NCBI RefSeq assembly: GCF_029784135.1
Contig: NC_073746.1
Coordinates: 181,785,788 to 181,849,787 of the forward strand
DNA from: Toxorhynchites rutilus septentrionalis
Taxonomy: Eukaryota; Arthropoda; Insecta; Diptera; Culicidae
DNA length: 64,000 nucleotides
Direction: 5' to 3'
Shown: piece by piece, positions 22,436 through 34,731 of the stretch
Numbering within the stretch: position 1 is the first letter of the stretch
Layout: every line of letters starts with the position of its first letter
The notes under the pieces: model-generated
Seen by the model: the letters and a program-made list of their open reading frames with translations, nothing else
The model's database searches: none
What the model was told of the DNA's origin: nothing
Made by a program: the position numbers and the translations under genes

Positions 22436-22521
22436 ATGACGGTACAACACTTACAAATATTGTGAACATCATGCTTGCACAACATTTGTATCAGATTTAC
22501 ATAGCTAAACCATGTAATTAA
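22174..22521 (+). CDS. Hypothetical 115-codon open frame
   Basis: This continuous frame begins MFSVYEYCFDELKICFFTTV and ends QHLYQIYIAKPCN. It has no signal peptide, membrane helix or motif I recognise. It overlaps the right arm of the 18-bp inverted repeat pair, so if real it would belong to that element or postdate it. The composition is A/T-rich, as in the surroundings. I keep it only because its length and residue mix are better than the neighbouring chance frames. Confidence 0.2.
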   Translation: MFSVYEYCFDELKICFFTTVKNGNENAIQKNIIFLCNLISDSLNTIDRNNLQMFIEHVRLKKFKIKMHNTSEHLCLYSVIRLINLPPNDGTTLTNIVNIMLAQHLYQIYIAKPCN

Positions 22522-25500
22522 TGCATTTAGATGACCTCAATTCTGATCATGAGTTGTCCGATTCATTAATGTTGGTTTGTCCACATGATTTCTATGGCAA
22601 CCGCTTGGAGCGCTGCAGTTGTTTGTTTTGTTTATGGTCTCTTCGCGTATAGCAGAAAAAATGTTTCTTTGTGTTGAGTATGTTGAGGTGAACCCTTTAA
22701 AAATGCCCAAGAAAGGGCAATATTCTGAAGAAAGTCTAAATTATGAATGGATCAATACGATGACAGTAAACTCTAACAATGAGAAATCATCAACATCTAC
22801 TAAAAAATTTGATTTTTTTCGTTCAAAAATGGTTGTTGGAAATTGCCAATAGACCACCGGGCGGGATTCTTTCCGAAATAATAATAAAGAGTTACGAGAC
22901 ACGTTTTATTATTATTTTCCTGTGAATGATACATTTATGTCTTCCACTTAATACTGATTGTTGAAATCTAATCATTGACTCACGTTTAATCCGTTTCTAT
23001 GATCGAACTGTATTCCGCTTCGATGAGAATAGGTCGCAGTTATTCCACTTTGTGTGATATGTCTGTACTTTAATTGTTTTAATGTAAGTAGGTTTTCAAT
23101 ACGTATAATAGTTTGAGTTTTACCAAATTCAATAGCAAATTCGTGGTAGGTTAGAAAGTACCAAGCTAATTCATGTGTTGAATTCACTAGAATATGAAAA
23201 TTATTGACTATACATTAAACTTTACGTGAATGCATTGTTCCTACATTTAATAGAATAATGAATTTTTACAGGGGCAATCCTCGTTTTACCGCGATTTAAG
23301 TTTCTCTCCATGTTTTACTTCCTTTTTCTGTTATCTGTCAGTGGAACCACGGTCTTTCAAGTAAGGTGTATATAAGTTGATGCGGTAGTGTGGGTGATGA
23401 TTGAATCAACCACAGTAGAGGCGCGATAGCATGAACGCCATCAATGGTGATTCCTATAACCGGACAAACCATGTTCATAATTTCTCTTTGAGGGAAATCG
23501 TTAAAAGACATAAAAATTCGAATAATTTCAACGCCTTATGTTAGGATTAGCAACTAGAGACTTGAGGCTTGTCAACAAACCCAAACTCGTCTTGATTATA
23601 TGTGATTTTCATGAAGAAAAATCGATTTGCACTTACTAGCTGCGTAAAAATTCCCAAAATCGGACAAACCAAGATCATTTACCCTATTTAAAGTTCGAAT
23701 CACCGAAACTTGCACAATGAGAATGGGTTGCTACTCCCAAGTGTCATTCAGTGTGTTCTTTGTGTAATTTCGCTGGTGCAGGTCAATCAGAAGCTCAAGC
23801 TCAAAAAGTATATAATTTTCTTCATTTTAGTATGTGTCTAGAAATATTTCCAATCGATTGATGCAACCATATCTGCGATCTATCGAGTAATTAACGGGTT
23901 CTAATCGTTCAAAATCTTCATTTTTTTCGTCACATGCTCACTTTCTAAATGTTTATTCTACACTCTATAAGATATAGGGTTATCTATTAAACGTAACCAT
24001 GCGTAGGAACATAGCTTTTTTTTTCAGATTGATTAATTCATTCATTGGCAGATAACATTGTTTCGGACACAACACTGCTGATGAATTCCATTCGAAATCA
24101 CCTAGAAAGCAACAATGAAGACACAATGCAAATATTACTATGGAAAAGCGAAATTCCGCTGACGAACAAGTCCTACAAAAAATAAGAATGATCGAAACCA
24201 GGCAATATTAATAATAATGAAAAAAGGCCGTAAGCCGTTCAAGTTCTTTCAGTGTCGGGATACGTTCAATCCATTGTTGAACCGTCGCCACACAATCCTG
24301 CGACAGTCGTTAATCACCGCCAGGTAACAAATTGTATCGATTAGTTGACACAGGAAAAATTCGTCCTGATGCCTTCGAACGGCGCTGAAATCAGACTGTG
24401 CCATAATTCGTTATAATTATCTAGCGATATTTCATTGCGAAGCTCGGTAATTGCTGGAACTCGGCATTAGAATGGAATCATTAGGGGGACAGTTTTTTTT
24501 TCTGGAGTAGCTCTTGCTTCACATTATTACCAAACATCGGAAAGGAGGTATTCGTCATCAAATAACGCGGCATAGTTCAATACAATGCCCGAATGGTGCG
24601 GGTTTCTTTCGCATTGTATGTACAGAAATCGATAAAACACATTTTGTTTATTTTACCCCCGCGCACCACATGTGAAGCCTTTAGTCGATTACTTTCTCGT
24701 CACTATCGAAGGTTTTTTTTATTCATTGACGGCGTGAGCGTGAAAAAGTATAGAAATTTCGACGGTAAATGCAGGCCCATAAAATTATGATATCTTCACC
24801 ATGTATGCCGTTCCGTTCAATAACAACACACCCACCGTCTTTATCAACGAAGTTCGCCTGTCAAGCCGCCGTGATTGACGCGAACCCATAAATTACATCG
24901 ACGTTTGGATCAGATTGTTAAATAGAAAATGGTTATAAAAAGGTACAGTAAACAGTCTCGGACATTGAATGCGGTACACACTTTTTCAGACGGTGGTTCC
25001 GAAAAAAAAACTCGGTGTTTCTTAGATAAGAAAGCTCGCATGTGAATGATGTCAGCTGAACACACTTAAAACAAGATCAACTTTTACAACGAGCTGAACT
25101 GAAATAACATTTTAATGCTCATTATACTGCATTACTCGAATGTTCCATTTCTCAAAATATAAATTAAAACGAATAATTATTCACAGCCGCAAAGCAATAA
25201 CGACAAAAAATGAAGCTCACATATAATGGTATTATGCTCTCACAGGAGAGTAAAACATAAAAGAATAAATGAATGAGGATCATTATTTCACATCTTCTGT
25301 GTCCTTTCGCTGTTCCCTACAAAGCTAGCTGTCTGGATCTCGTTTCGTGTGCTGGAACTAAACCGGGCGAAGAGCGCTTTTCTGCTAGGCGGATTTGCTT
25401 GTAAATAATACATTATGAAATGATTTTAATATGCACATTTTTATCCGTTGGAAATTTATTCCACTCGGGGAAGGAAGTTTGCATAGGCTAAAAAGCACAA

Positions 25501-26182
25501 TTATTCATTGCATACAGCGCATTTATTGCTAGTGATTAACAGTGGTGCAAACAGAAATTCCAACAATGTTACAAAAAAAAAAGTTGGAACTCGGGATATG
25601 AGCTCGTCAATCATTTTATGGCGCTTATTTCTATCCTAATCTGCTGTAACTATGTTTTTCCAGCGGAAGAAACACAATCGGCAGCATTCATCGTGTGCTG
25701 GCGGAGACGCCTGCGGTGTGTAACTGAGTAATACTTCGATATTCCGAAAGTATTCACTCTAGGTAAATAGTACCTAGACGAAAGGTAACAGCGCAGCCAT
25801 TGTTCAAATCGTCGGTAGCGAACCTGGAAGGACCACTGACGACGACGAAGGCACTGCACCAATCATAAAACCGAGGAAAAATTTCAAATACTCCCATTCA
25901 GAGCTCCGGCACACGATGAGGGTAGCAGTAGCAGCAGAGCTACCTAATTAGTAAAACAAACATCGTTCGTTTCTTCTCCCGCTTCTTGTTTACTTCTTCA
26001 ATCATGAACTGTCGAAGATGAATGTCCCAGCAGCCCGACGGTTTCGCAGGCGAAGTTTAATGCTACAGAATGTTGTAAAATCATTTGGAGGGGTGTTTGC
26101 ATCTGGGACTGCGGCCTGGTTTGATAGGGATGCTCAAGAAAGGATTACTTCCCAGAAATCTAATACAGATTATTATTATGTA
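22522..26182. other. No recognisable gene
   Basis: Short frames (22619-22852, 24593-24790 and 26018-26233) have no motif. CCGGACAAACCA-type words recur near 23459 and 23652. Near 25910-25935 there is a short GCAGTAGCAGCAGAGC run. No inverted repeats were found by eye. Confidence 0.4.
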
Positions 26183-27408
26183 CTAGCTGACCCGACGAAC
26201 TTCGTCCCGCCCAAAATAGATTTTTTGATTTGAATACTTTCAAACATCCACGTTTTCTTAATAAGTGAACGTTAGTGAGTCCAATCACTGAACTCTTCAT
26301 TGATTGATTACCCTTCGGCTTTTTACAATTTCCTTTTACTATAAATTGTCTAGTACTTCTACAAAAATTCTTATATGCTTATAATATAAAATTATTTTCA
26401 GACACTATTCTCGTTCAATTCTCGTTCAATAACATGTTTCTCCGTTGCATGGAATACATGTTTGATACAAAGAATATTACAAAATAAAGACAGCTCATAT
26501 CGGACCATTCCTTCCTCGGGTTTAGGGCACACCAACACATTTGGGCTTTCATTTTTGTTCAGAAGGTCGGGACTATCCTGTACCGCCGAGTATACGAACG
26601 ACCCGGTGCTAAACAAGTTGCAAAAGGTTGCTTACGGAAGTAACGTAGTCTGAATTCGAGTTCAGTGGATTCAGTAGTAGATGTACGTGTATTACAGGAG
26701 TAGGAATAAAAGCAATGAAAAGAAACAATCGATCATTACCAGAAGTGATAGCAACGCTGTTAGATCCAGGAAATTTTAATACAGTTTTTTTATAATTGGT
26801 CCTTATTTAATTGCTAAGAGTATTTCGTTCAAAGCAAAAACTTACAGGAAAAAGTATAGTGAAATAAGATTTAAATCAATAACAAGTTGTAGAACAACAT
26901 ATTTTTATTTAGATTCAATCTGAGTGGAGAATTTGAACCAGTGGATTGGGCACTCCCTCTGACTGCCGAGAAGGCGTGAAAAACCTATTGTAAGATTTAT
27001 AGACTTGCTCGAAATAATACGTTTACTTATAATAAAATATTTCAGCTTTAAGCTGTCCAAACGAGACTGCTCTGAGGAGGTTTTTAACTCAGAAAATCCG
27101 AACAATTTTTGTTTATATAGATAGAAGATATAGGAATGCGTTATTCCGTCTGAAAATCCTTTTCCACTTCCGAACAAAAATCAATTTCGTTAGCGCCAAC
27201 ATCAAATGGACCAACAATGCTTAGCTAATTTTAGAACATATGGGAATTCAATTTTCCGAATTTTCGGATTTTTCTCTCCACTATATTGATCTACGGGAAG
27301 AGACGAATACAACAAAATAAAGAAGGCTAAAATCGGACCATTCCTTCTTCGGGTTTCCCGTTTACCAACATATTTTGCCTTACATTTTTATTTATATAGA
27401 TAATTCGT
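26183..27408. repeat. CTAGCTGACCCG-type interspersed repeat
   Basis: The left part begins TACTAGCTGACCCGACGAAC, and the right part contains TTTGTTTATATAGATAGAAG at about 27108 and a second TTTTTATTTATATAGATA near 27390. The same left and right strings occur at 58819-59150, in the same order. This start and end combination is common in insect genomes as a dispersed repeat; I do not assign it to a named family. There is no coding capacity. Confidence 0.5.
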
Positions 27409-27507
27409 TTTTCTTGGGAACACTTCAACGATGACAAATAACGAATTTCATGCCAACTCGTCTTAGGAAATGGGAGTACCAACTTAGATTCCAGTGATAC
27501 TGGGTTT

Positions 27508-27893
27508 TTGTTATCCCATTTGTTTTTTTTTTATTTAGGCTCATTAGCACTTCAGCAGTAACAGAGCCGGATTTATTCGTGTACATTGTGGTAAATTACA
27601 CAATGTCACATTTCAGTTGTAAGGATATTCCACTGTTCACAGTTAGGCTGTACGAAACGGAACAGTTGATATGAGGCTTCCATTGTTGTGTTATTGAGAG
27701 CACCAATTATCGATGTCTTTGCTGCAAACAAGAACAAGCATTTGTGAACGGAGAGAGGCTGAATAATCGTCACTTGCTGATTGTTACGTAGATGTAGCAG
27801 CTAGAATAACACACAAAGATTGACGACCCAGAGTTTTGAACTCACGACTGTTCGCTTAGTAGCGAACGCGTAACCAGTTAAGCAACAAAGACT
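27508..27893 (-). mobile_element. Diverged tRNA-derived SINE
   Basis: Same architecture and orientation as the SINE at 181-680, but diverged and about 110 bp shorter. The head, read on the minus strand from 27893, contains TTAACTGGTTACGCGTTCGC and a B-box-like GAGTTCAAAACTC. The 3' end has CTAATGAGCCTAAAT and an A-rich tail next to CCCATTTG on the plus strand. No flanking duplication is visible, which fits an older copy. Confidence 0.7.
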
Positions 27894-28455
27894 CTCTTTG
27901 TGGATTTGAAGACATTGACCATTTAAGCAACTTGACATACTTGGGTAGACTGTACAATTCGTAGTTGCTCTCCGTGATTGGCCTAAACCAACCGAATTGC
28001 ACAAAGAACACACAGAATGACGCTTGGGACTAGCAAATCATTCTCGTTTTGCAATTTTCGGTGATTCGAACTTTAAATGGTCAATAACGACGCCGGCCAC
28101 GTCCTTACAGTCACCAGGGGAAGGGAAGGAATGTTAGTATGATATTCGCAGCCCGAAGGCCAGAAGGGTCGCCTCTATAGCGTGGTTCCCTAGCGTTTAT
28201 CAAGGAAGAGATAGTTGTTAGTGGGAATGGTTAAGAAAAATCAGGATTCACAGCGGTAAGTGATATGAATATGTATACGCAACCTATCTACCACTCGATG
28301 AAATGAAAATCCGAAAATCGTATATATCACAACACGCGGTAGAGATTATCTTCAGGTAACCTGAGTAGAACAACTTCGTAGTTCATTGGACCGGCTAAAT
28401 ATTCTAATATTTTCGCACTTGCTTTTTTTTTAAATCGAATCACGGAATTATATTT
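27894..28455. other. Unidentified, probably repeat-derived
   Basis: No gene seen. The segment around 28090-28200 (CCCGAAGGCCAGAAGGGTCG and GTGGTTCCCTAGCG) has the look of a high-copy repeat, but I cannot place it. Confidence 0.3.
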
Positions 28456-28770
28456 GGGAAACCTGAGAAGGTAGCCGAAAGAATTCCTGTAACACTAATA
28501 ATATCGGAAATATGTATCTTAATTCATTGCATTATTCTTTATCAAAATCCAACGCGATAGCGGAGAGTTAACTTAGGGAAAAGTAAAAAGGTAACCGTGA
28601 ACATTCCTGTAGAACTGGTACGACCGTAAATTTATGTATCACAATTTATTGCACTTATTCTTCATCAAACTCTACTCGCGAGGGCGGAGCAGCGATAGCG
28701 GAAATCTTTAAGAAATCTAATAAGGTAACCGAGATAATTTCTGTCAAGCTCCATTCGCATGATAAAAATA
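28456..28770. repeat. Tandem repeat, unit about 120-130 bp, 2.5 copies
   Basis: The words AAGGTAGCCGAAAGAATTCC, AAGGTAACCGTGAACATTCC and AAGGTAACCGAGATAATTTC fall at about 28469, 28589 and 28721. Between them TTATGTATC...TTCATTGCATTATTCTT-type blocks repeat. The copies differ at many sites, so the array is old. Confidence 0.6.
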
Positions 28771-30083
28771 ATAAAGAAATAAGTAAATTAAAGTATCAAA
28801 GGAATGACCCTTACGATTCGCGATCTACGATTTATAACTCACGTTTAACGATTTACGACTTGGGTAAAACAATCAACGATTCATTATGTATAAATTCCCG
28901 CACAACTCCCGATAAGGACCCATCCGCAACGATCGACTCTCTTCCTCAACATTCTCTTACGTTGATAACTCAGCAGTAAAAGCACAGTCTGATGTGGTCG
29001 ACGATCAAAAGTATAGAACAGAACTTCGTTTGTTAAACTATGTGGCAAAATAGGGCAAAATCTGTCTGCAAGGCCGGAGTTATTGGAAGAGAGAGTCAAT
29101 GAAGAGAGCCGATCAAAGCAGATAGGTCCTCTTCAAATGCTACACGATAATTGAATCATATGATTGCCGGTTCTAAATTTTAGATATTTAATATAACATA
29201 CCTATCTTGCTTCATGTGACACCCTGTGTTTCTCTTTCTCATATTTCCTCTCCGGAAGCTTCACGTTTCTTTCGCTGGTATTCTATTTACTTTGTTCTAG
29301 CATATTGTATCATGCACTCAATATATTCGTATGCATGGAAAAGAAGATGATAGCAGAGAAGAGAAGTGGAACTTAAGAGGAAAAAGTGGTAATGATTTGT
29401 GGTAAGAAAAAGTAAAAAGTGAAAACAAGCATACCCTGCGTGAGAGCGGATATCAATATTCGAGAGAGCGTATGGAATTACACGCACACCTTTTTGTATT
29501 GCGATGACTCATGGTCCCCGGCACAGAAACAAAACCACGCGCAAACAAATACGTAAAATGGAGGAAAAATTAACACGAAATGCTTTTTTCTTTCTTTGTT
29601 CTGTCACTGTTAAATTGCCTCTACGACTTTGAAACGTGGAGAACCTGGCCTCCAGAAAATAGCTGTACAAATCGGGTACAAACGGGTGATTAACGGTGAA
29701 TATTTTGCATTTGAAATGCTACTGCTGCAAATCACTCTGAGGGAATTTCCTCCTGCACACTGAAAACAACTGCCCCTTCACACACAATTACTGCTTCGAA
29801 GTCACTTTCAAAAAATAAAAACTGACCAGAACAGCAGTTCAGAAAGTAAATAATACCGAAACGCTTTCGATCGTGTCGTAACGAAACAAGTTATACTATG
29901 AACGGAGCAAACGAAAAAGCGTGTGCACTCGAGGACTGTCCGACTGAGAAACTTAAGCAACTTGAAGCAACTTAACTTGATACTTGAAGATTTGAAAAAA
30001 ACTAAACTAGATTTTTTGAAACGGCTCTGAGTTTGTTTCTAACTTTTTTACAAAAAAAATCCAACTGGAAAATTATAAGACCC

Positions 30084-30087
<4 letters not shown>
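28771..30087. other. No recognisable gene
   Basis: ACGATTTACGA-like words cluster at 28816-28885. The rest has only short frames without motifs (28884-29099 and 29287-29487 on the minus strand). Confidence 0.4.
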
Positions 30088-30173
<86 letters not shown>

Positions 30174-30195
30174 AAAAAGTATATATATATATATA
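30088..30195. repeat. (TA)n microsatellite
   Basis: An almost pure TA run covers about 30088-30170. A TCAAAAAAGT string interrupts it, and it resumes to about 30195. The open frame across it (Tyr-Ile repeats) is not a gene. It directly abuts the left end of the mariner element, which targets TA. Confidence 0.95.
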
Positions 30196-30364
30196 AGTCA
30201 AAAAAGTCCTGCGGTATTTTCGCGAGGGTGTTGTAAGCGCGTAGTTCTAATTGTATTCATTGTATCGAGTCATACTTGTTGGAAAGGTATTTTTGCGCGC
30301 TATAATACAGTCCTTGACAGTGTTTTGTTTGGTTAAGTCGTTCGTGAGTTATAGTGTCGCATAT

Positions 30365-31367
30365 ATGGAGCAAAATAAAGAGAAAATCCGACATATTTTA
30401 CAGTACTACTATGACAAAGGCAAAAATGCATCTCAAGCTGCCAATAAAATTTGTGCAGTTTATGGACCCGATACAGTTTCCATTTCCACCGCACAACGAT
30501 GGTTTCAACGTTTTTGTTCTGGTGTAGAGGTCGTCGAAGATGCGCCACGCTCCGGAAGGCCTGTCGTCGAAAATTGCGACAAAATCGCTGAATTAGCCGA
30601 GAAAGACCGGCATAGTAGCAGCCGTAGCATCGTTCAAGAGCTGGGGATAAGTCATCAAACCGTTATTAACCATTTGAAGAAGCTTGGATTCACAAAGAAG
30701 CTCGATGTATGGGTGCCACACACGTTGACGCAAAAAACATCTTTGACCGTATCGACGCATGTGAATCGCTGCTGAATCGCAACAAAATCGACCCGTTTCT
30801 GAAGCGGATGGTGACTGGCGATGAAAAGTGGGTCACTTACGACAACGTGAAGCGCAAGCGGTCGTGGTCGAAGCCCGCTCAAGCGGCTCAGACGGTGGCC
30901 AACTCTCATTAACGGTCAGGAAGGTTCTGCTGTGTGTTTGGTGGGATTGTCAAGATATAATCTATTATGAGCTGCTTCCCTATTACCAAACGCTCAATTC
31001 GGACCTGTACTGCCAACAACTGGACCGCTTGAAGGTAGCACTCATGAAGAAGAGGCCATCTTTGATAAACAGAGGCCGCATTGTCTTCCATCAGGACAAC
31101 GCCAGGCCACACACTTCTTTGGTGACGCGCCAGAAGCTCCGGGAGCTCGGATGGGAGGTTCTTTTGCATCCGCCGTATAGTCCGGACCTTTCACCAAGTG
31201 ACTACCACCTGTTTTTGTCCATGGCGAACGAGCTAGGTAGCCAGAAGTTAGCCACAAAAGAGGCCTGTGAAAATTGGCTATCCGAGTTTTTTGCCAATAA
31301 GGAAGCGAGCTTCTATAACAGGGGTATTATGAAGTTGGCATCTCGTTTGGAACAAGTCATCGAATAA
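30365..31367 (+). pseudogene. mariner DD34D transposase, broken
   Basis: The frame starts MEQNKEKIRHILQYYYDKGK, followed by the first helix-turn-helix, then GRPVVENCDKIAELAEKDRH and the second helix-turn-helix ending KKLGFTKKLDVWVPH. The family's WVPH(D/E)L motif is damaged by a frameshift. The catalytic domain reads MVTGDEKWVTYDN (first Asp), HQDNARPHTS (second Asp) and YSPDLSPSDYHLF, with 34 residues between the second and third aspartates. The product would be about 334 residues, the usual mariner length. Two frameshifts (near 30720 and 30890) divide it. A left-end string (TCAAAAAAGTCCTGCGG at about 30199) fits a mariner terminus; a matching right end is not evident after 31370. Confidence 0.85.
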
Positions 31368-31370
31368 AAT

Positions 31371-34233
31371 ATTGTAAAAAACATAGTGCTCGAATGGTAG
31401 AAAAAAATCAATTACAGTATTTTCCATAATATTGAATTGAGCTAAGCCATTAGGCTACTCACATTCAGAAACTAAACACATGAAGTTGAGAAATTTGCGT
31501 GAATGACAAACGTTTGACATTTCGTACACCCCTACTGCGCTCGTCCGCAAGAAATGAACTCATAAAGCTATGACTAAGTAAATTAAGACAGTTGAGTGTG
31601 TCGTGCGCGCGGTCCCATAATCCACCATCAACAACATGCATAAAACCGCACCGCACACAAACGCCAAAACAACGGCGGAAAAAAAATAAAAACCTCGGCA
31701 AACTATTTTATAATCGCTAGTTAAACTCGGTTCAGTACTTGCGGCGAGCCGTTTTCTCCCCGAGTGTCACATCTGTGACGGCATGACGTCTGTGGTTGGG
31801 CCACTTATCGGAAACTCCGCACCGCACCGCCCTACCCGTTTAAGCTGGCAGAGGAAAAATTTGAACCGTGTCAAATGTGACACAGAGTCAACGAAAGAAT
31901 GAAATAAGGCAATGATTGAAGTAATTGGATATGAAAGAGCACTCCTCCTCAGCACACAGCCTCAGTTGATGCAGAGAGAAATCTGGTTGCAGTCAATTCA
32001 GCATTCTATTTTCAACTGATGCTATTTTTGTGTCCGGTTTCCAATTATCCATTATCTACACACTCATTCAAGTAGGATAAAATGGGAACAAAAATATTTC
32101 GGCTTTGTTTAGAGAAAGATCCATGTTTTCAAGCTCTTGTTTCCATCTTATAGCGGTCTCTTGTTTCCTCAAAGTGCACAACACGTCAGCCCACAAACAT
32201 GCCAATTGATATTTATCGCTTGAGATACAACTTCGCTACCTGGCCGTCGCATTAGATCGTCATAAATCTTAATTACGGATGTCAATCTTGATCAACATTA
32301 CCCAACGACCCGTTGCGGAGGTTATCAGCGGATTTCTATCAAATCAAGAAAACGAATGAGAGGGAGCGAAAGTAAAAAAAAATAAGTTCAGCATCATTCG
32401 TCCCGCGCCTTTCGCAGCCTCTCCTGGGCGAGTTGTAAGTCACGTGCGGATCTGAGAAAACCACTCCGTTTCCGCCGCACCGCTCTTTCAATGTGAATCA
32501 TTTATGAAATTTTCGTTTGTTGCATTTTTCCCATTAGTGGACGACTAGTGGCGCCTCATGTTCCGAACTCCGGCAAGGCCGCAATCCATTCAGCACCCGC
32601 CAGTGGTGGTTGAACATCTCGGAAAAAGGATCCCACAAAACTATATAACCGTGACCAAAGAGTCCTTTCTCTAGTTTCAACAACTCAGCGCAGTGCGGAA
32701 CGAGCGAAAGGACACACACAGCCGGAATGTTCTTTACCCCCATACGGAATCCCAAAAGGTTAAGGGTGAAGTGACAATGAACGAAAATGAAAATGTGAAC
32801 CAGATGTTCAATGTAGTGAATCATTATGAATAATGAATGAGGAACAAGGACTATCGGTGTCGCCTTGGTTCGCTAGGTCCTGGAACCCACCCCCGCGTTC
32901 CCTCGCGTTCTGTCAGCGACGCATTCGAGTTTGAGTGGAGTGGTACTTTGCAGTTTAAAAAGCATGAAAAAATAACAAACTTCATCCTCGCAGCGAAGAG
33001 CGCAACGAATGTCCGTAAAAAAAGCGAAACGTGTGCACATAAAAAACACTTAAATTCATCCCGATTGCAGCGAGCTGCACTGTGGATCCTCTTGCCCTCG
33101 ATTATCGGGGATACCCCCCGATCCAAAACGGCGCCTTGAATCAACGGGGACGTATGTATGTGTGTGTGTGTGTGTGTGTAACTGCAACATATCTGAAAAG
33201 TCGAATGCAATTCCGAAAATTGAAAACCGAAAACGAAAATGCTGAAAACAAAATCCAGAAACCATAAATTACACGCTTTACAAGGTCTATACAAGCGTTT
33301 TATTTTATTGCACTTTGAGTTCGTTTTGTTTCCCTGTTGAACATCTTTTGTGTTTGCTGAAACAATCAAATTATGGCGGCGGGAAGGAGAGAAGGATGAG
33401 CAAATCATGTCGGACAAATTCCGCATGCTCCGAATGCAGACAGCTCTCATGCGTGTGCAAATTGGATCCGTCCGGATATATTGCGGGTTAGTCGATAAAT
33501 GTCGGGCGGATTGATATACTTCGGGTTTTTTGTGTGTTAACAATCAGTGATCAAACAGAACACTTTCGCAATGTATAAGTGTGATTGGGTAACGCCAAAT
33601 GGCGCTAGAAATCAAAGCTCTTAGACAGTTTTGTGCTTGCTCGACTCAATATTATTTGAGTGCACCTCAAAGATGGCGTCAGCGAAGATAAAACACGCCA
33701 AATTTGGCCGGTCCTCTTCGATGAACGCGAAAACACAAGCCAGGTGGCTGAAATTTCAATAGCGTTTATGGTCCAGATACCGTAACAACAGCTATAACTG
33801 CGCACGATTATAGTTTCCTCGAATTCGTTCCAGTAAATTTGATATCACATCACTTCGATGGATCACATTCTAGTTAGACAGTTGTCCGAAAATGTGTGAC
33901 AGTAAGATAAGCACTGTTTCCATTGCCCAGAAGCTGAATATTGTACTAAAAAATTACACGAATGAACGAAAAAAATTATAATTTATTCTGCGAAATGCGA
34001 AGGGGATCAGTTGACGATAACGTCATACTAAAGTCTCTTGGCTTAAAACGGCGACCAGACAACCAAGAAGATTTTACTGTATGTTTTGATGGTAATGCTA
34101 GGGAAACTACAAGCAACTCCCGTACGGCCAAAATTTTAACTCAGACAAGGGTTGTCAAAATAGCGTCGTCTAAACTTTAGGAAACTCTTAAAGCGTCTAA
34201 ACTTAAAGGAAACAAATGAAACCTGGCGGAAGT
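31371..34233. other. No supported gene; (GT)n tract near 33156-33179
   Basis: A long minus-strand open frame (32851-33543, 230 codons) runs through the (CA)n microsatellite as Thr-His repeats and has no domain, so I do not call it. A plus-strand frame at 33962-34180 (MNEKNYNLFCEMRRGSVDDN) is also unassigned. The part at 32380-32960 is locally G+C-richer and may be regulatory. No transposon ends are visible. Confidence 0.35.
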
Positions 34234-34486
34234 GCACCAGTGGCCGAGTGGTTAGCGTCTTACATTATCATGCCGGGTGTTCGGGTTCGATTCCCGTTCT
34301 GGTCGAGGGATTTTTCGATAAAGAAATTTCCTTCGACTTACACTGTGGTCATGCGTATTCAGCTTGCCCTCGGAATACATTCAAGGCGTGTTACTATGTA
34401 TTAATAAATGACGCTAGTGAAGGCATACGTTGAGACGGCAAGAGTTCCACAGGGAACGTTAACGCAATTCAAGAAGAAGAAGAAGC
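34234..34486 (+). mobile_element. Feilai-like tRNA-derived SINE
   Basis: The head contains a perfect Pol III A box (TGGCCGAGTGG, 34241-34251) and B box (GGTTCGATTCC, 34284-34294). The unit continues with GATTTTTCGATAAAGAAATT, then CATTCAAGGCGTGTTA, TTGAGACGGCAAGAGTTCC and an (AAG)n tail at 34471-34486. This layout matches what I know of Feilai-like SINEs of Aedes mosquitoes. It is not a functional tRNA gene because the head runs on into the SINE body. It lies about 30 bp from the left end of the Tc1 element. Confidence 0.8.
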
Positions 34487-34731
34487 TTGATTGGAAATTT
34501 ATGTTACATCCATCTTATACAGCGGGGGAAAATCGTATAAGCGCACCTGGGTTTTCTGAAAATTCTAGATATATAGTAGATAAAACCATTCCTTTTTTAC
34601 GTAGTGATTTCCTAATGACTAAATTTGTACTAACTTTGTTGTTTAAGTCATCATTGGTGCAAACATATTTTTTACTAAAACATTTTTAAAATTATGGTGC
34701 GAAATTCTCATAAGCGCAACTGGCATTTTAA

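Noticed and set aside
30033..30236. Open frame with long Tyr-Ile repeat
   Set aside because: It is the translation of the (TA)n microsatellite.
32851..33543. 230-codon minus-strand open frame
   Set aside because: It crosses a (CA)n tract as Thr-His repeats, has low-complexity flanks, no domain and no convincing start. Kept only as a note in the gap entry.
34241..34312. A tRNA gene (perfect A and B boxes)
   Set aside because: The sequence after the B box continues into a Feilai-like SINE body and (AAG)n tail, and the cloverleaf acceptor stem does not close. It is a SINE head.
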